Shown here one piece after another: positions 18,134 to 26,358 of a stretch of 40,957 nucleotides of DNA (position 1 is its first letter; the number at the start of each line of letters is the position of its first letter). The translations under genes were made by a program, and so were the position numbers. The stretch is from positions 138,022 through 178,978 of the forward strand of contig PAYK01000003.1 in assembly GCA_002714805.1 (NCBI GenBank). Reading direction: 5' to 3'. Below the pieces are notes generated by a model that did no database searches, was not told the DNA's origin, and saw only the letters and a program-made list of their open reading frames with translations. This DNA is from Flavobacteriales bacterium. GTDB lineage: Bacteria; Bacteroidota; Bacteroidia; Flavobacteriales; UBA7312.

Positions 18134-19283
18134 AAGACAGATAACAATACAAAACTGCTGTGTTGTGATTTTGCAAATAGGTGTCTGTCATCATTATTAC
18201 CAAAAAAACAGCAGGAAAAATCATCCGAAAATAACCTTGATTTAGTGACTTATATGCCTTAAGCTGAAAAAAGAATATGGATAGAAAAACCAGTAGTCCC
18301 ACCAATCCAAGTTCAAACCAAATGAAAAGGTAATTATTATGTGGAGTTTTATGAACCCCAGCAAGAATTTTAGTTGCGTGTTCGCTAATTGAAGAAAACT
18401 CTTTTACAAAACTTCCTGTACCATATCCAAAGACTGGTTTTTCTTTTATTTTTTCAAACGAATACTTAAATAGATAATAGCGTGTATTTAAATTATTTGT
18501 TTTATTTTTTTCTAGCTGATTTACTTGTATTTGAATTTTCCTTATTCTTTGATTGAACTGAGTAGAAGAAAAATACGCTGTTAAATTGACTCCAACAATA
18601 GCTATCACAGACAGAAAAATTAAGCGTTTTTTATTCCAAAAAGTAATAATGGAAAATGATAAAAAAATAAATATAAAAGCAAATTGTCCTGACCTTCCCT
18701 TTTCAGCATACAGATTCATTAAAAACAAAATAGAAATTAATATAAGACCTATTCTTAAAGTCCTATTTGAATAACTATTGTATAATAGAAAGAAAGAAAC
18801 AAGTAATGAAAAAGCTAAAAATATATTATGCTCTGTGTAAGTAATGAAGGCTGGGTTTTGCCAATTATTGGCAAAAATAGAGGAATATTTGAATAGATGT
18901 TTTATCAAGCCTAGATTAATCAAGCTGGCAATTAGAGCAGATAGTGTTGTCGCTGAAAGAAAGGCAAATAAAGAATACTTTACCTCTTTTTGACTAAAGT
19001 TAAAAGTGTATAAAATAGGTAAAAGTAAGAGTAATGCACTTTTTTGAAATAGCCATTCAGCGCCTTGGTGATTAGGGCCCCACAGCATACCAACTACATA
19101 AAGAAAAAGCAAAGCCAATAAAGAAATTATCCAAGGACTAGATTTAATCTTATTCCACTTTGATTTAAATTGGCCTTCAAATAACCATAAAATGACTAGG
19201 CAAAAAACAGCTACGTCAGTTACAAAAATTGATATAGGGACAAAAAATGCTAAGGTAATTAATGCTATTCCTTTAAGTTTCAT
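18084..19283 (-). CDS. O-antigen ligase family membrane protein
   Basis: Polytopic inner-membrane protein of the Wzy/WaaL (Wzy_C) family, which polymerises surface glycans or ligates them to lipid A core or proteins. About 10-12 hydrophobic segments cover the 399 residues; the periplasmic loop carries the family signature FGYGTGSF...HKTPHNNYLFIWFELG (about residues 283-325). The overall match to the family is good, but polymerase versus ligase cannot be decided. It is the last gene of a seven-gene run and shares a TAATG junction with the protease gene upstream. The end overlaps alr by 50 nt. Confidence 0.87.
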   Translation of the reverse strand: MKLKGIALITLAFFVPISIFVTDVAVFCLVILWLFEGQFKSKWNKIKSSPWIISLLALLFLYVVGMLWGPNHQGAEWLFQKSALLLLLPILYTFNFSQKEVKYSLFAFLSATTLSALIASLINLGLIKHLFKYSSIFANNWQNPAFITYTEHNIFLAFSLLVSFFLLYNSYSNRTLRIGLILISILFLMNLYAEKGRSGQFAFIFIFLSFSIITFWNKKRLIFLSVIAIVGVNLTAYFSSTQFNQRIRKIQIQVNQLEKNKTNNLNTRYYLFKYSFEKIKEKPVFGYGTGSFVKEFSSISEHATKILAGVHKTPHNNYLFIWFELGLVGLLVFLSIFFFQLKAYKSLNQGYFRMIFPAVFLVIMMTDTYLQNHNTAVLYCYLSFIFSTYSFDKYVLFFD

Positions 19284-20944
19284 TACTTAATGCTATCACC
19301 ACGAAGAATAGCGTTATAAAGCACCATATTTTCTAAAACGTCAATGGCTTTTGCAATTTCTTCGTCATGCTTTATAGTTGTTTCAATTTTTCCTTTTTGA
19401 TAGAAATATCGTGTTACTATTTCCATTTCCAAAAGCTCACTTATCTCGGATTTGAAGCGCTCAATATCGTTATTTTTACTTTCTTCCATTTTTGAACTTA
19501 AAACTTCCAATTGATCTTGTAATTCGGAAAGATATTTTTCCCCCTCAGCGTCTTTTTCAAGTTTTTTAATCGCCTTTTCGGTTTTAGTTTCGTACTCATA
19601 TTCCTTGTCATTGAGGTATTGCTTGAATTGACTATAAACATCATCACTTATAACAAAAGATTTTGCATCATCAATAGATTCATTATTTCTTCTATACTCA
19701 TTAGCAAAATTGAAAATATGACGTTTAGATATTAAACTTATCAAAATATTACTGAATTTCTCTGGATCAATTGTAATGTCTGGATTAATTCCTCCGCCAT
19801 CAAAAACAGAGCGCTCATTTTTTAAAGTCTTGAACTCTGTTCGTAAACTATCTGGCACCTTTCCTACACTTCCATCTTCATCTCTGTTAGAATAGTCTAG
19901 TGCTTGTATACATCTTCCACTAGGAATGTAATATTTTGCAGTTGTTAATTTCATCTGAGCATTATAGCTTAATTTTCTAGTTTGTTGAACTAAACCCTTA
20001 CCAAAACTACGTTGACCTATTACAACACCTCGATCTAAGTCTTGTATAGCTCCTGAAACTATTTCCGAAGCAGAAGCTGAGCTTCTATTAATAAGTACAA
20101 CTAAAGGAATGTTTGTATCAATAGCCTCATATCTAGCTTTATAACTTTTATCCCAATCTTTAATTTTTCCTTTTGTATAAACAATTTCTTGACCTCTATC
20201 GATAAAAATATTCGCCATATTAATTGCCTCATTTAAAAGCCCTCCTGGATTACCTCTCAAATCTAAAACTAAACCTTTTAACACTGAATTAGCTTTCATA
20301 TCTTTGAAAGCGTCAATCACTTCTTTTGAAATATTGCGAGTAAAGGACCGTGTTTTAATATAACCAATGCTATCAGAAATTAGCCCATAATAAGGAACGG
20401 AATTGAGTTTAATTTCTTCTCTTATTATTTCAACCTCAAATGGTTTTTCAAAACCTTCTCTTTCGATCAACACCTTAACACCTGTATTAGGCTCTCCCTT
20501 TAGTACTTTACTTATATCTTCTGTTGATTTACCTTTAGCTGATTCACCAGCAATTTCAATAAACTTATCACCGGCAATAAGACCTGCTTTATCTGCCGGA
20601 AAGCCTTCATATGGCTCACTTACTAATACCCAATCACCATTTTTAGTAATAATTGCTCCTATACCCCCGTATTGTCCAGTCGTCATAAATTCAAAATCTT
20701 CCTTTTCAGATTCTGGAATATAAGTAGTATAAGGGTCAAGAGACTCTAACATGGCATCAATACCAATTTTCATTAAATCGCCAGGATCCGTTTTATCGAC
20801 ATAATAAATGTTTAGCTCTTTATATAATGAACTAAAAATGTCTAGGTTTTTAGAAATTTCAAAGAAGTTATCTGCAAATCCGAGTGATATAACACTAGTA
20901 ATTGATAATACAAAAATAAGAGAGTATTTTTTAATTTTTTTCAT
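19283..20944 (-). CDS. C-terminal processing peptidase (S41, CtpA/Prc-like)
   Basis: Periplasmic serine protease that trims C-termini. Residues 1-24 form a signal or anchor segment, followed by an N-terminal helical region, a PDZ domain (about 95-180, GGIGAI...GLIAGDKFIEIAG) and the S41 core with catalytic serine in SSASASEIVSGA and the lysine in RSFGKGLVQ (about residues 290-325). A long charged, probably coiled-coil C-terminus (about 440-553) extends beyond the usual core. A second S41 enzyme lies at 33179-34753 without this extension. It follows yidD by 14 nt. Confidence 0.93.
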   Translation of the reverse strand: MKKIKKYSLIFVLSITSVISLGFADNFFEISKNLDIFSSLYKELNIYYVDKTDPGDLMKIGIDAMLESLDPYTTYIPESEKEDFEFMTTGQYGGIGAIITKNGDWVLVSEPYEGFPADKAGLIAGDKFIEIAGESAKGKSTEDISKVLKGEPNTGVKVLIEREGFEKPFEVEIIREEIKLNSVPYYGLISDSIGYIKTRSFTRNISKEVIDAFKDMKANSVLKGLVLDLRGNPGGLLNEAINMANIFIDRGQEIVYTKGKIKDWDKSYKARYEAIDTNIPLVVLINRSSASASEIVSGAIQDLDRGVVIGQRSFGKGLVQQTRKLSYNAQMKLTTAKYYIPSGRCIQALDYSNRDEDGSVGKVPDSLRTEFKTLKNERSVFDGGGINPDITIDPEKFSNILISLISKRHIFNFANEYRRNNESIDDAKSFVISDDVYSQFKQYLNDKEYEYETKTEKAIKKLEKDAEGEKYLSELQDQLEVLSSKMEESKNNDIERFKSEISELLEMEIVTRYFYQKGKIETTIKHDEEIAKAIDVLENMVLYNAILRGDSIK

Positions 20945-20958
20945 TGTTTTATTAAATT

Positions 20959-21180
20959 TTAAGGAACTTGATCATCACCATGCCCTCCCCAAGGATGACA
21001 GGTTGATAGTCGCTTAATTGTTAACCATAAGCCTTTATAAGGCCCGTGTTTTTTAATTGCTTGAAGCCCATATTCAGAACAACTAGGTGTGTATCTACAG
21101 CTCGGGGAAAAAAAGGGTGATACTGCCCCTTTATAAAATATAATTATTAATTGTAGCATCACTGAAATTAATCGTCTCAT
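20959..21180 (-). CDS. yidD: Membrane protein insertion efficiency factor YidD
   Basis: Small amphipathic protein associated with insertion of proteins by YidC. The 73-aa sequence contains the family core CRYTPSCSEYGLQAIKKHG and the C-terminal CHPWGGHG segment. It overlaps the rnpA stop (ATGA), matching the conserved rnpA-yidD pair. Neither rpmH nor yidC is next to the pair here, unlike in many other bacteria. Confidence 0.94.
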   Translation of the reverse strand: MRRLISVMLQLIIIFYKGAVSPFFSPSCRYTPSCSEYGLQAIKKHGPYKGLWLTIKRLSTCHPWGGHGDDQVP

Positions 21181-21554
21181 ACTTCATCTGCTAAACGTTG
21201 TAAAGTTACACTTATTTTGTCTTCAATTTCAGCAAATGATAAAATGACTGGTAACGTGTAGATTAACATTAAAATTATGGACTTATTTTTGACTTGTAAT
21301 TGTTCTATTAAAGATGACTTTTGTTTCCTGAAGGCTTCTCTAACTAGACGTTTAACTTGATTACGTTGAATGGCTTTGGGCAATCTTTTTTTCGGAACGC
21401 TTATTGCTACTTTTAATAAGGAATCTAATGGCTCTACTTCAGTCCAAATAACTTTAAATGGGGATTCATATAATCTTTCTCCTTCTAAAAAAAGATTTTT
21501 AATTCTACTAGATTTATAAAGCCTATCCTTTTTTGAAAAACACTGTGAGGCCAT
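21177..21554 (-). CDS. rnpA: Ribonuclease P protein component
   Basis: Protein subunit of RNase P, which binds the catalytic RNA and helps process the 5' end of tRNAs. The RNR signature region reads AIQRNQVKRLVREAFR (about residues 60-75), and SVPKKRLPKA precedes it. The 125-aa length is typical. It starts 11 nt after hemD and overlaps yidD by 4 nt. Confidence 0.94.
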   Translation of the reverse strand: MASQCFSKKDRLYKSSRIKNLFLEGERLYESPFKVIWTEVEPLDSLLKVAISVPKKRLPKAIQRNQVKRLVREAFRKQKSSLIEQLQVKNKSIILMLIYTLPVILSFAEIEDKISVTLQRLADEV

Positions 21555-21565
21555 AATAAAATATA

Positions 21566-22321
21566 TTATCGCTTGTTAACTTGCTTTATATATTGTTCTA
21601 GTGCCATAGTCATAGATGGATGTTCAGGACTAGGAGCTTTAATATTTAGTTTTAGGCCAGCATCAGATACAGCTTTTGATGTTGTTGGACCAAAGGCGGC
21701 AATACGTGTATTATTTTGTTTGAATTTTGGGTAGTTCTGATATAACGATTTTATTCCTGAGGGAGAGTAAAAAACTAGAACATCATAAAATACGTTTTCT
21801 AAATCTGATAGATCGCTACATACTGTTTTATACATAACAGCCTTAGTAAAGTCAAAACCGCTTTTTGCTAAAAATTCAGGAATACTATCTTTCAAAATAT
21901 CAGAACAAGGCAATAAAAATTTACTGTCTTTATTTTTTTTCAATACAGGAAGTAAATCCTCTATTTTTTGTTTTCCTATAAATACTTTACGCTTTCTATA
22001 TGTAATATACTTTTGTAAATAGTAAGCAATTGCTTCAGATACACAAAAATATTTCATTTCTTCCGGAACGGTAATTCGAGTAGCTTCACACATTCGAAAA
22101 AAGTGATCCATTGAATTTTTGCTAGTAAATATTACAGCATTGTGACTTAAGATACTTATTTTTTGTTGACGAAATTCTTTAGCTGTTAAACCCACGACAT
22201 GAATGAATGGCCTAAAATCTATCTTAACATTGCATTTTTTAGCTAAGCTAAAATAAGGTGACTTATCAGATTCAGGTTTGGGCTGAGAAACTAAAATTGT
22301 CTTGACTTTATTCTCTTTCAA
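21566..22321 (-). CDS. hemD: Uroporphyrinogen-III synthase (HemD-like)
   Basis: Closes and inverts ring D of hydroxymethylbilane in heme synthesis. The 251-aa protein has the loosely conserved two-domain HemD layout: FTSKNSMDHFF near residue 70, VLVFYSPSGIKSLY near 180, and IAAFGPTTSKAVSDAGL near 207. The family is poorly conserved, so recognition rests on these segments and on the known DUF4271-hemD adjacency in Bacteroidota. It lies 41 nt after DUF4271 and upstream of rnpA. No other heme synthesis gene is in the window. Confidence 0.85.
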   Translation of the reverse strand: MKENKVKTILVSQPKPESDKSPYFSLAKKCNVKIDFRPFIHVVGLTAKEFRQQKISILSHNAVIFTSKNSMDHFFRMCEATRITVPEEMKYFCVSEAIAYYLQKYITYRKRKVFIGKQKIEDLLPVLKKNKDSKFLLPCSDILKDSIPEFLAKSGFDFTKAVMYKTVCSDLSDLENVFYDVLVFYSPSGIKSLYQNYPKFKQNNTRIAAFGPTTSKAVSDAGLKLNIKAPSPEHPSMTMALEQYIKQVNKR

Positions 22322-22362
22322 AAGGCATTTTATTTAGTGTTCAACATAATGCCAAAAGGAAT

Positions 22363-22992
22363 TTAATAAAAGAGCTTTATTATAATTACTAATGGCAAAA
22401 TTTCGAATGCACAAAGATATATAATTATGTGGGCTTTACGAAGTGAACTATTAAAAAAACTTAAATAAAGAACCCTTAACCATTTGTAGTTTAATATTAA
22501 TAATAAAAAAATATTGATTAAATGTGATAAAATAAACTTATCAATAGGGCTGTAATATAAAACTAATGTTAAAGGAAAAAGTAATATTCCTGCAGCCTTT
22601 TCATAAATAAAAGAGTGAAAAATTATTTCCTCAAATAAATAATTCTTTTCAAAAATATATCCAATACAAATTAATAATATGTATTTAGCTAAAAAATATA
22701 TCGAAATGACAAAAATTACTTTTAGATACAATATTAAAGATAGTTTATTGTAGCAAAAAAATAAACCAAATGATAAAATAAATAAAGGTATCAGAAAAAA
22801 TTTATTTTTAGAGTTTGTTTCTTCTCTTAAAAATTGATTCGAATATTTTTGATTATAAAAAGACTTTATTGTTAGTGTAAATTGGTTGGAAAAATTAAAC
22901 TTTAAAAATGCTATGTAAGCAAAAATGAATAAAAAAGATAAAAACACCCAGTGGGGGTAAGTTGTAGGGCTTAAATCAGCTATTAAATCCAT
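22363..22992 (-). CDS. DUF4271 family membrane protein
   Basis: Polytopic membrane protein of unknown function. About six to seven hydrophobic helices cover 209 residues (roughly 15-32, 65-82, 86-113, 130-146, 152-168, 187-207). I assign DUF4271 from the overall pattern (FEEIIFHSFIYEKAAGILLFPL, followed by KWLRVLYLSF) and its position before hemD, which is a recurring arrangement in Bacteroidota. It begins directly after the cytochrome gene stop (TAAATG). No activity can be assigned. Confidence 0.8.
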   Translation of the reverse strand: MDLIADLSPTTYPHWVFLSFLFIFAYIAFLKFNFSNQFTLTIKSFYNQKYSNQFLREETNSKNKFFLIPLFILSFGLFFCYNKLSLILYLKVIFVISIYFLAKYILLICIGYIFEKNYLFEEIIFHSFIYEKAAGILLFPLTLVLYYSPIDKFILSHLINIFLLLILNYKWLRVLYLSFFNSSLRKAHIIIYLCAFEILPLVIIIKLFY

Positions 22993-23340
22993 TTACTCTG
23001 AATATCCAGTATTTACCCAATTAATTAATCTATTTTTTTCTTCTTCTGAAAGATTGCCATTAGGGGGCATACGATAGAATTCATCCTCTGAACTAAGTCT
23101 ATCTATAAATGTATTGTTTCCATCTAAATAAGTTTTGATATTTATATAGGAAGTTAAGTCAAGAAAAGATGCGCTCCCACTCACAATATGACAATCTACA
23201 CAATTTATTTCTAAAATTTTTCTAATACTTTGGTAGGTTTCTTGAACTTGTAATGGCTCAATGGAAGTCGGTATTTCTTCCTTTTTACAAGATGAAAATA
23301 TGATTGAAATGAAAATAGTAAAAAAAAGAAAAAGCCGCAT
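22993..23340 (-). CDS. Small c-type cytochrome lipoprotein
   Basis: Predicted envelope-anchored electron carrier. A signal peptide ends in a lipobox with cysteine 18 (IFSSC). The heme-attachment motif CVDCH is at residues 47-51 and a probable axial methionine is in RMPPNG (Met91). The C-terminal NLSEEEKNRLINWVNTG is typical of such domains. Length 115 aa. It is the first gene of a run in which hemD is third, so a heme protein and a heme-synthesis enzyme probably share a transcript. Its redox partner is unknown. Confidence 0.85.
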   Translation of the reverse strand: MRLFLFFTIFISIIFSSCKKEEIPTSIEPLQVQETYQSIRKILEINCVDCHIVSGSASFLDLTSYINIKTYLDGNNTFIDRLSSEDEFYRMPPNGNLSEEEKNRLINWVNTGYSE

Positions 23341-23386
23341 TAAATTGATTTTTATGCAATTTAGCTATTTATCGTAAATTATTCAA

Positions 23387-23394
23387 TAATTTTG
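23387..23394 (+). promoter_or_regulatory. gcdH -7 promoter box
   Basis: TAATTTTG, an exact consensus match, 22 nt before the gcdH ATG. No -33 TTG at standard spacing is evident. The same 76-bp gap must also hold the promoter of the divergent cytochrome gene, for which only weak candidates are seen. Confidence 0.55.
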
Positions 23395-23416
23395 TTCCTA
23401 CTTAATTCATAATACT

Positions 23417-24595
23417 ATGTTAACAGATATGTTTCAGGCTCCAGATTACTTTCAATTAGATGAGTTACTAAGTGACGAGCATAAATTAGTTCGTGAAGCC
23501 GCAAGAGATTGGGTTAAAAAAGAAGTCTCACCAATAATAGAAGATAGTTGCCAAAAAGCTCAGTTCCCAAAACACCTTATTAGTGGATTAGCTGATATTG
23601 GTGCATTTGGACCATATATTCCAGAAAAATATGGAGGATCTGGACTTGATCAAATTTCGTATGGACTTATAATGCAAGAATTAGAAAGGGGTGACAGTGG
23701 TATTCGCTCTACCGCATCTGTTCAATCTTCTTTAGTTATGTATCCAATTTTTAAATATGGTAGTGAAGAGCAACGAAAACGTTTTCTTCCTAAATTAGCT
23801 TCAGGCGAAATTGTAGGATGTTTTGGACTTACTGAACCTGACTTTGGATCAAACCCTGGTGGCATGGTAACGCATTTTAAAGATATGGGCGACCACTATC
23901 TTTTAAATGGTGCCAAATTATGGATTTCTAATTCTCCATTTGCAGACATTGCAATTGTTTGGGCTAAAAATGAACAAGGGCGTATTAAGGGCTTAATTGT
24001 TGAAAGAAATATGAAAGGTTTCAGCACTCCCGAAACTCACAATAAGTGGAGTTTAAGAGCTTCTGCAACAGGAGAATTGGTATTTGATAATGTTAAGGTT
24101 CCAAAAAATAATCTTCTACCTAACAAGGATGGACTTGGTGCTCCATTAGGATGTCTAGATTCTGCAAGATATGGTATTGCTTGGGGAACGATTGGCGCCG
24201 CTATGGATTGCTATGATACAGCCTTAAGATATTCTAAACAACGTATTCAGTTTGGAAAACCTATAGCAGGCTTTCAATTACAACAAAAAAAATTAGCTGA
24301 GATGATTACAGAGATAACCAAAGCGCAATTTATAACATGGCGTTTAGGTACTCTAAGAAATGAAGATAAAGCTACATCTGCACAAATTTCTATGTGTAAA
24401 CGCAACAATGTAGAAATGGCATTAAATATTGCCCGAGACGCTAGACAAATCCTCGGGGGTATGGGTATCACAGGAGAATATCCAATAATGCGACATATGA
24501 TGAACTTAGAATCAGTTGTTACATATGAAGGAACACATGATATTCATTTACTAATAACAGGACTAGACATTACAGGAGAAAATGCATTCGTGTAA
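23417..24595 (+). CDS. gcdH: Acyl-CoA dehydrogenase, glutaryl-CoA dehydrogenase type
   Basis: FAD enzyme that oxidises and decarboxylates glutaryl-CoA to crotonyl-CoA in lysine and tryptophan breakdown. The FAD-binding middle domain shows CFGLTEPDFGSNPGGM; the catalytic glutamate lies in TYEGTHDIH (about residue 371), which together with the RSTASVQSSLVM segment matches the glutaryl group rather than short-chain dehydrogenases. Length 392 aa. A second ATG four codons on is an alternative start. It converges on nrdA with only 2 nt between stops. Confidence 0.9.
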   Translation: MLTDMFQAPDYFQLDELLSDEHKLVREAARDWVKKEVSPIIEDSCQKAQFPKHLISGLADIGAFGPYIPEKYGGSGLDQISYGLIMQELERGDSGIRSTASVQSSLVMYPIFKYGSEEQRKRFLPKLASGEIVGCFGLTEPDFGSNPGGMVTHFKDMGDHYLLNGAKLWISNSPFADIAIVWAKNEQGRIKGLIVERNMKGFSTPETHNKWSLRASATGELVFDNVKVPKNNLLPNKDGLGAPLGCLDSARYGIAWGTIGAAMDCYDTALRYSKQRIQFGKPIAGFQLQQKKLAEMITEITKAQFITWRLGTLRNEDKATSAQISMCKRNNVEMALNIARDARQILGGMGITGEYPIMRHMMNLESVVTYEGTHDIHLLITGLDITGENAFV

Positions 24596-24597
24596 TC

Positions 24598-26346
24598 TTA
24601 TGCCTCACAACTTGTGCATTCTTTTTTCTGTTTAAATTTCTGCGCCGCATTCATACTATGCTGATAATATAGTGACTTAATATTTAATTTCCATGCTGTT
24701 GTATGAATCTTATTAATTTCTTTCGGAGACATATCTGGGTGAATCATTATATTTAGAGATTGACCTTGGTCAATATGATTTTGTCTATTGGCAGCTTGAT
24801 AAATAATATCTAATTGATCAATTTCAGAATATGTTTTAAATACCTCCTTTTCATGGTCCGTTAGAATTTCTAAATGTTGTACCGAACCATCATTTTCTCT
24901 AATACTATCCCATGTATCTTTATTGTCAAATCCTTTTTCAGCAAGCAATTGTTTTAAAAACGGATTTTTTATAGTAGTTTTTACCTTGGCAATATCCTTT
25001 ACATAAATATTTGACCAAATTGGCTCAATACCTTGCGATACCTGACCTAATATAAAAGCAGAAGATGTTGTAGGAGCAATTGCGTTTAAAGTTGAATTTC
25101 TACGACCATACCCTTTTAAAATTTTAGGTTCTCCAAATTTTGAAGCTAGTTCTTTTGATGCATAATATGATTTATCTTTAATAATTCTAAACACTTCATT
25201 GTTAAGATCAAAGGCTTCTTGAGAATTAAATGAAAGAGATTTTGATTGTAAAAGAGAATGCCACCCAAGCGCCCCTAGTCCCAACGCTCTGTTATCTTTA
25301 GCGAAATTATATGCTCTTTCCATAAACAAGAAAGTTTGTTTGTCATCATTGCTATTCGAATCTCTGTAAATTTCTAGTTTGTTTAGAAATTCTGTAATCA
25401 CTGCATCCAAAAAATATACCATTGTTTCAACAGCATCTGTATCTTTCCACTTATCATAATGAAGTAAATTTATTGAAGATAAAACACACACAAATGACCA
25501 CTCAGAGTTTGATGGCAACATTATTTCTGTACAAAGATTGCTTGCGTTGATGCGTATATTCTTATCTTGATATACTTCCGGAGCACCAAGATTAGCCTTA
25601 TCATTAAAAAGTATGTAAGGATAGCCTATTTCACATCTTCTCTGAATAACTTTTGCCCAAATTTTTCTTTTATCTAAGTCCCCATCAATCATTTCCTGCA
25701 TCCATTTATCTGAAACTGTAACTCCGTGAGTGAGTTCTTGGATGGGATTCCCTTCAGTACCAATATCTAAAAATTCATTAATGTCTTTATGCTCAATTGG
25801 CAAGTATGGAGAAAATCGTCCTCTTCTTACTGAACCTTGACTTACGACGTCAACCATTGACTCAAATAATTGCATAATATGGACAGCTCCTGAAGCTACA
25901 CCATTATCTTTGACAGCGGCGCCTCTATGTCTAATGTGGCCAAAATATCCTGATGTACCTCCTCCTAACTTTGACATCATACCCACTTCTGATTGAGTAT
26001 ATAGGATATTGCCCATATCATCGTCAACATTTGATCCAAAGCAACTGATAGGCAATCCTCTTTCTTTACCAAAATTTGACCATACTGGGGAGGCTAAGGA
26101 ATAATATCCTTCAGACATATATTTGTAAAATTTTTCTGCATAACCAGGAATGTTTAAAATTTTTTCGGCATTTTTTGCTATATCCATAATTCTAGTTTCT
26201 GGTGTTTCTCCTTGTGAGAGATATCCAGAAGAAAGAAATTTACGACTATGCTCGGTCAACCAATCAAATTTACCTGTTTTAGGTTTTTGATTTTGATTTG
26301 GTAAAGACTTTTTTAAATCAGGGGTTTTTAGTTTAGTTGTATTCAT
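24598..26346 (-). CDS. nrdA: Ribonucleoside-diphosphate reductase, catalytic subunit
   Basis: Large subunit of class I ribonucleotide reductase, reducing ribonucleotides to deoxyribonucleotides. Catalytic residues are visible: C102 (ISCFGS), N270-C272-E274 (NLCTEI), C287 (FVCVLSS), the radical-transfer tyrosines Y560-Y561 and the C-terminal redox pair CTSC at 577-580. At 582 aa it is much shorter than E. coli NrdA (761) because no N-terminal ATP-cone precedes the core. The cone is instead on the NrdB encoded 12 nt upstream. Confidence 0.95.
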   Translation of the reverse strand: MNTTKLKTPDLKKSLPNQNQKPKTGKFDWLTEHSRKFLSSGYLSQGETPETRIMDIAKNAEKILNIPGYAEKFYKYMSEGYYSLASPVWSNFGKERGLPISCFGSNVDDDMGNILYTQSEVGMMSKLGGGTSGYFGHIRHRGAAVKDNGVASGAVHIMQLFESMVDVVSQGSVRRGRFSPYLPIEHKDINEFLDIGTEGNPIQELTHGVTVSDKWMQEMIDGDLDKRKIWAKVIQRRCEIGYPYILFNDKANLGAPEVYQDKNIRINASNLCTEIMLPSNSEWSFVCVLSSINLLHYDKWKDTDAVETMVYFLDAVITEFLNKLEIYRDSNSNDDKQTFLFMERAYNFAKDNRALGLGALGWHSLLQSKSLSFNSQEAFDLNNEVFRIIKDKSYYASKELASKFGEPKILKGYGRRNSTLNAIAPTTSSAFILGQVSQGIEPIWSNIYVKDIAKVKTTIKNPFLKQLLAEKGFDNKDTWDSIRENDGSVQHLEILTDHEKEVFKTYSEIDQLDIIYQAANRQNHIDQGQSLNIMIHPDMSPKEINKIHTTAWKLNIKSLYYQHSMNAAQKFKQKKECTSCEA

Positions 26347-26358
26347 TAAGCTTAAATA

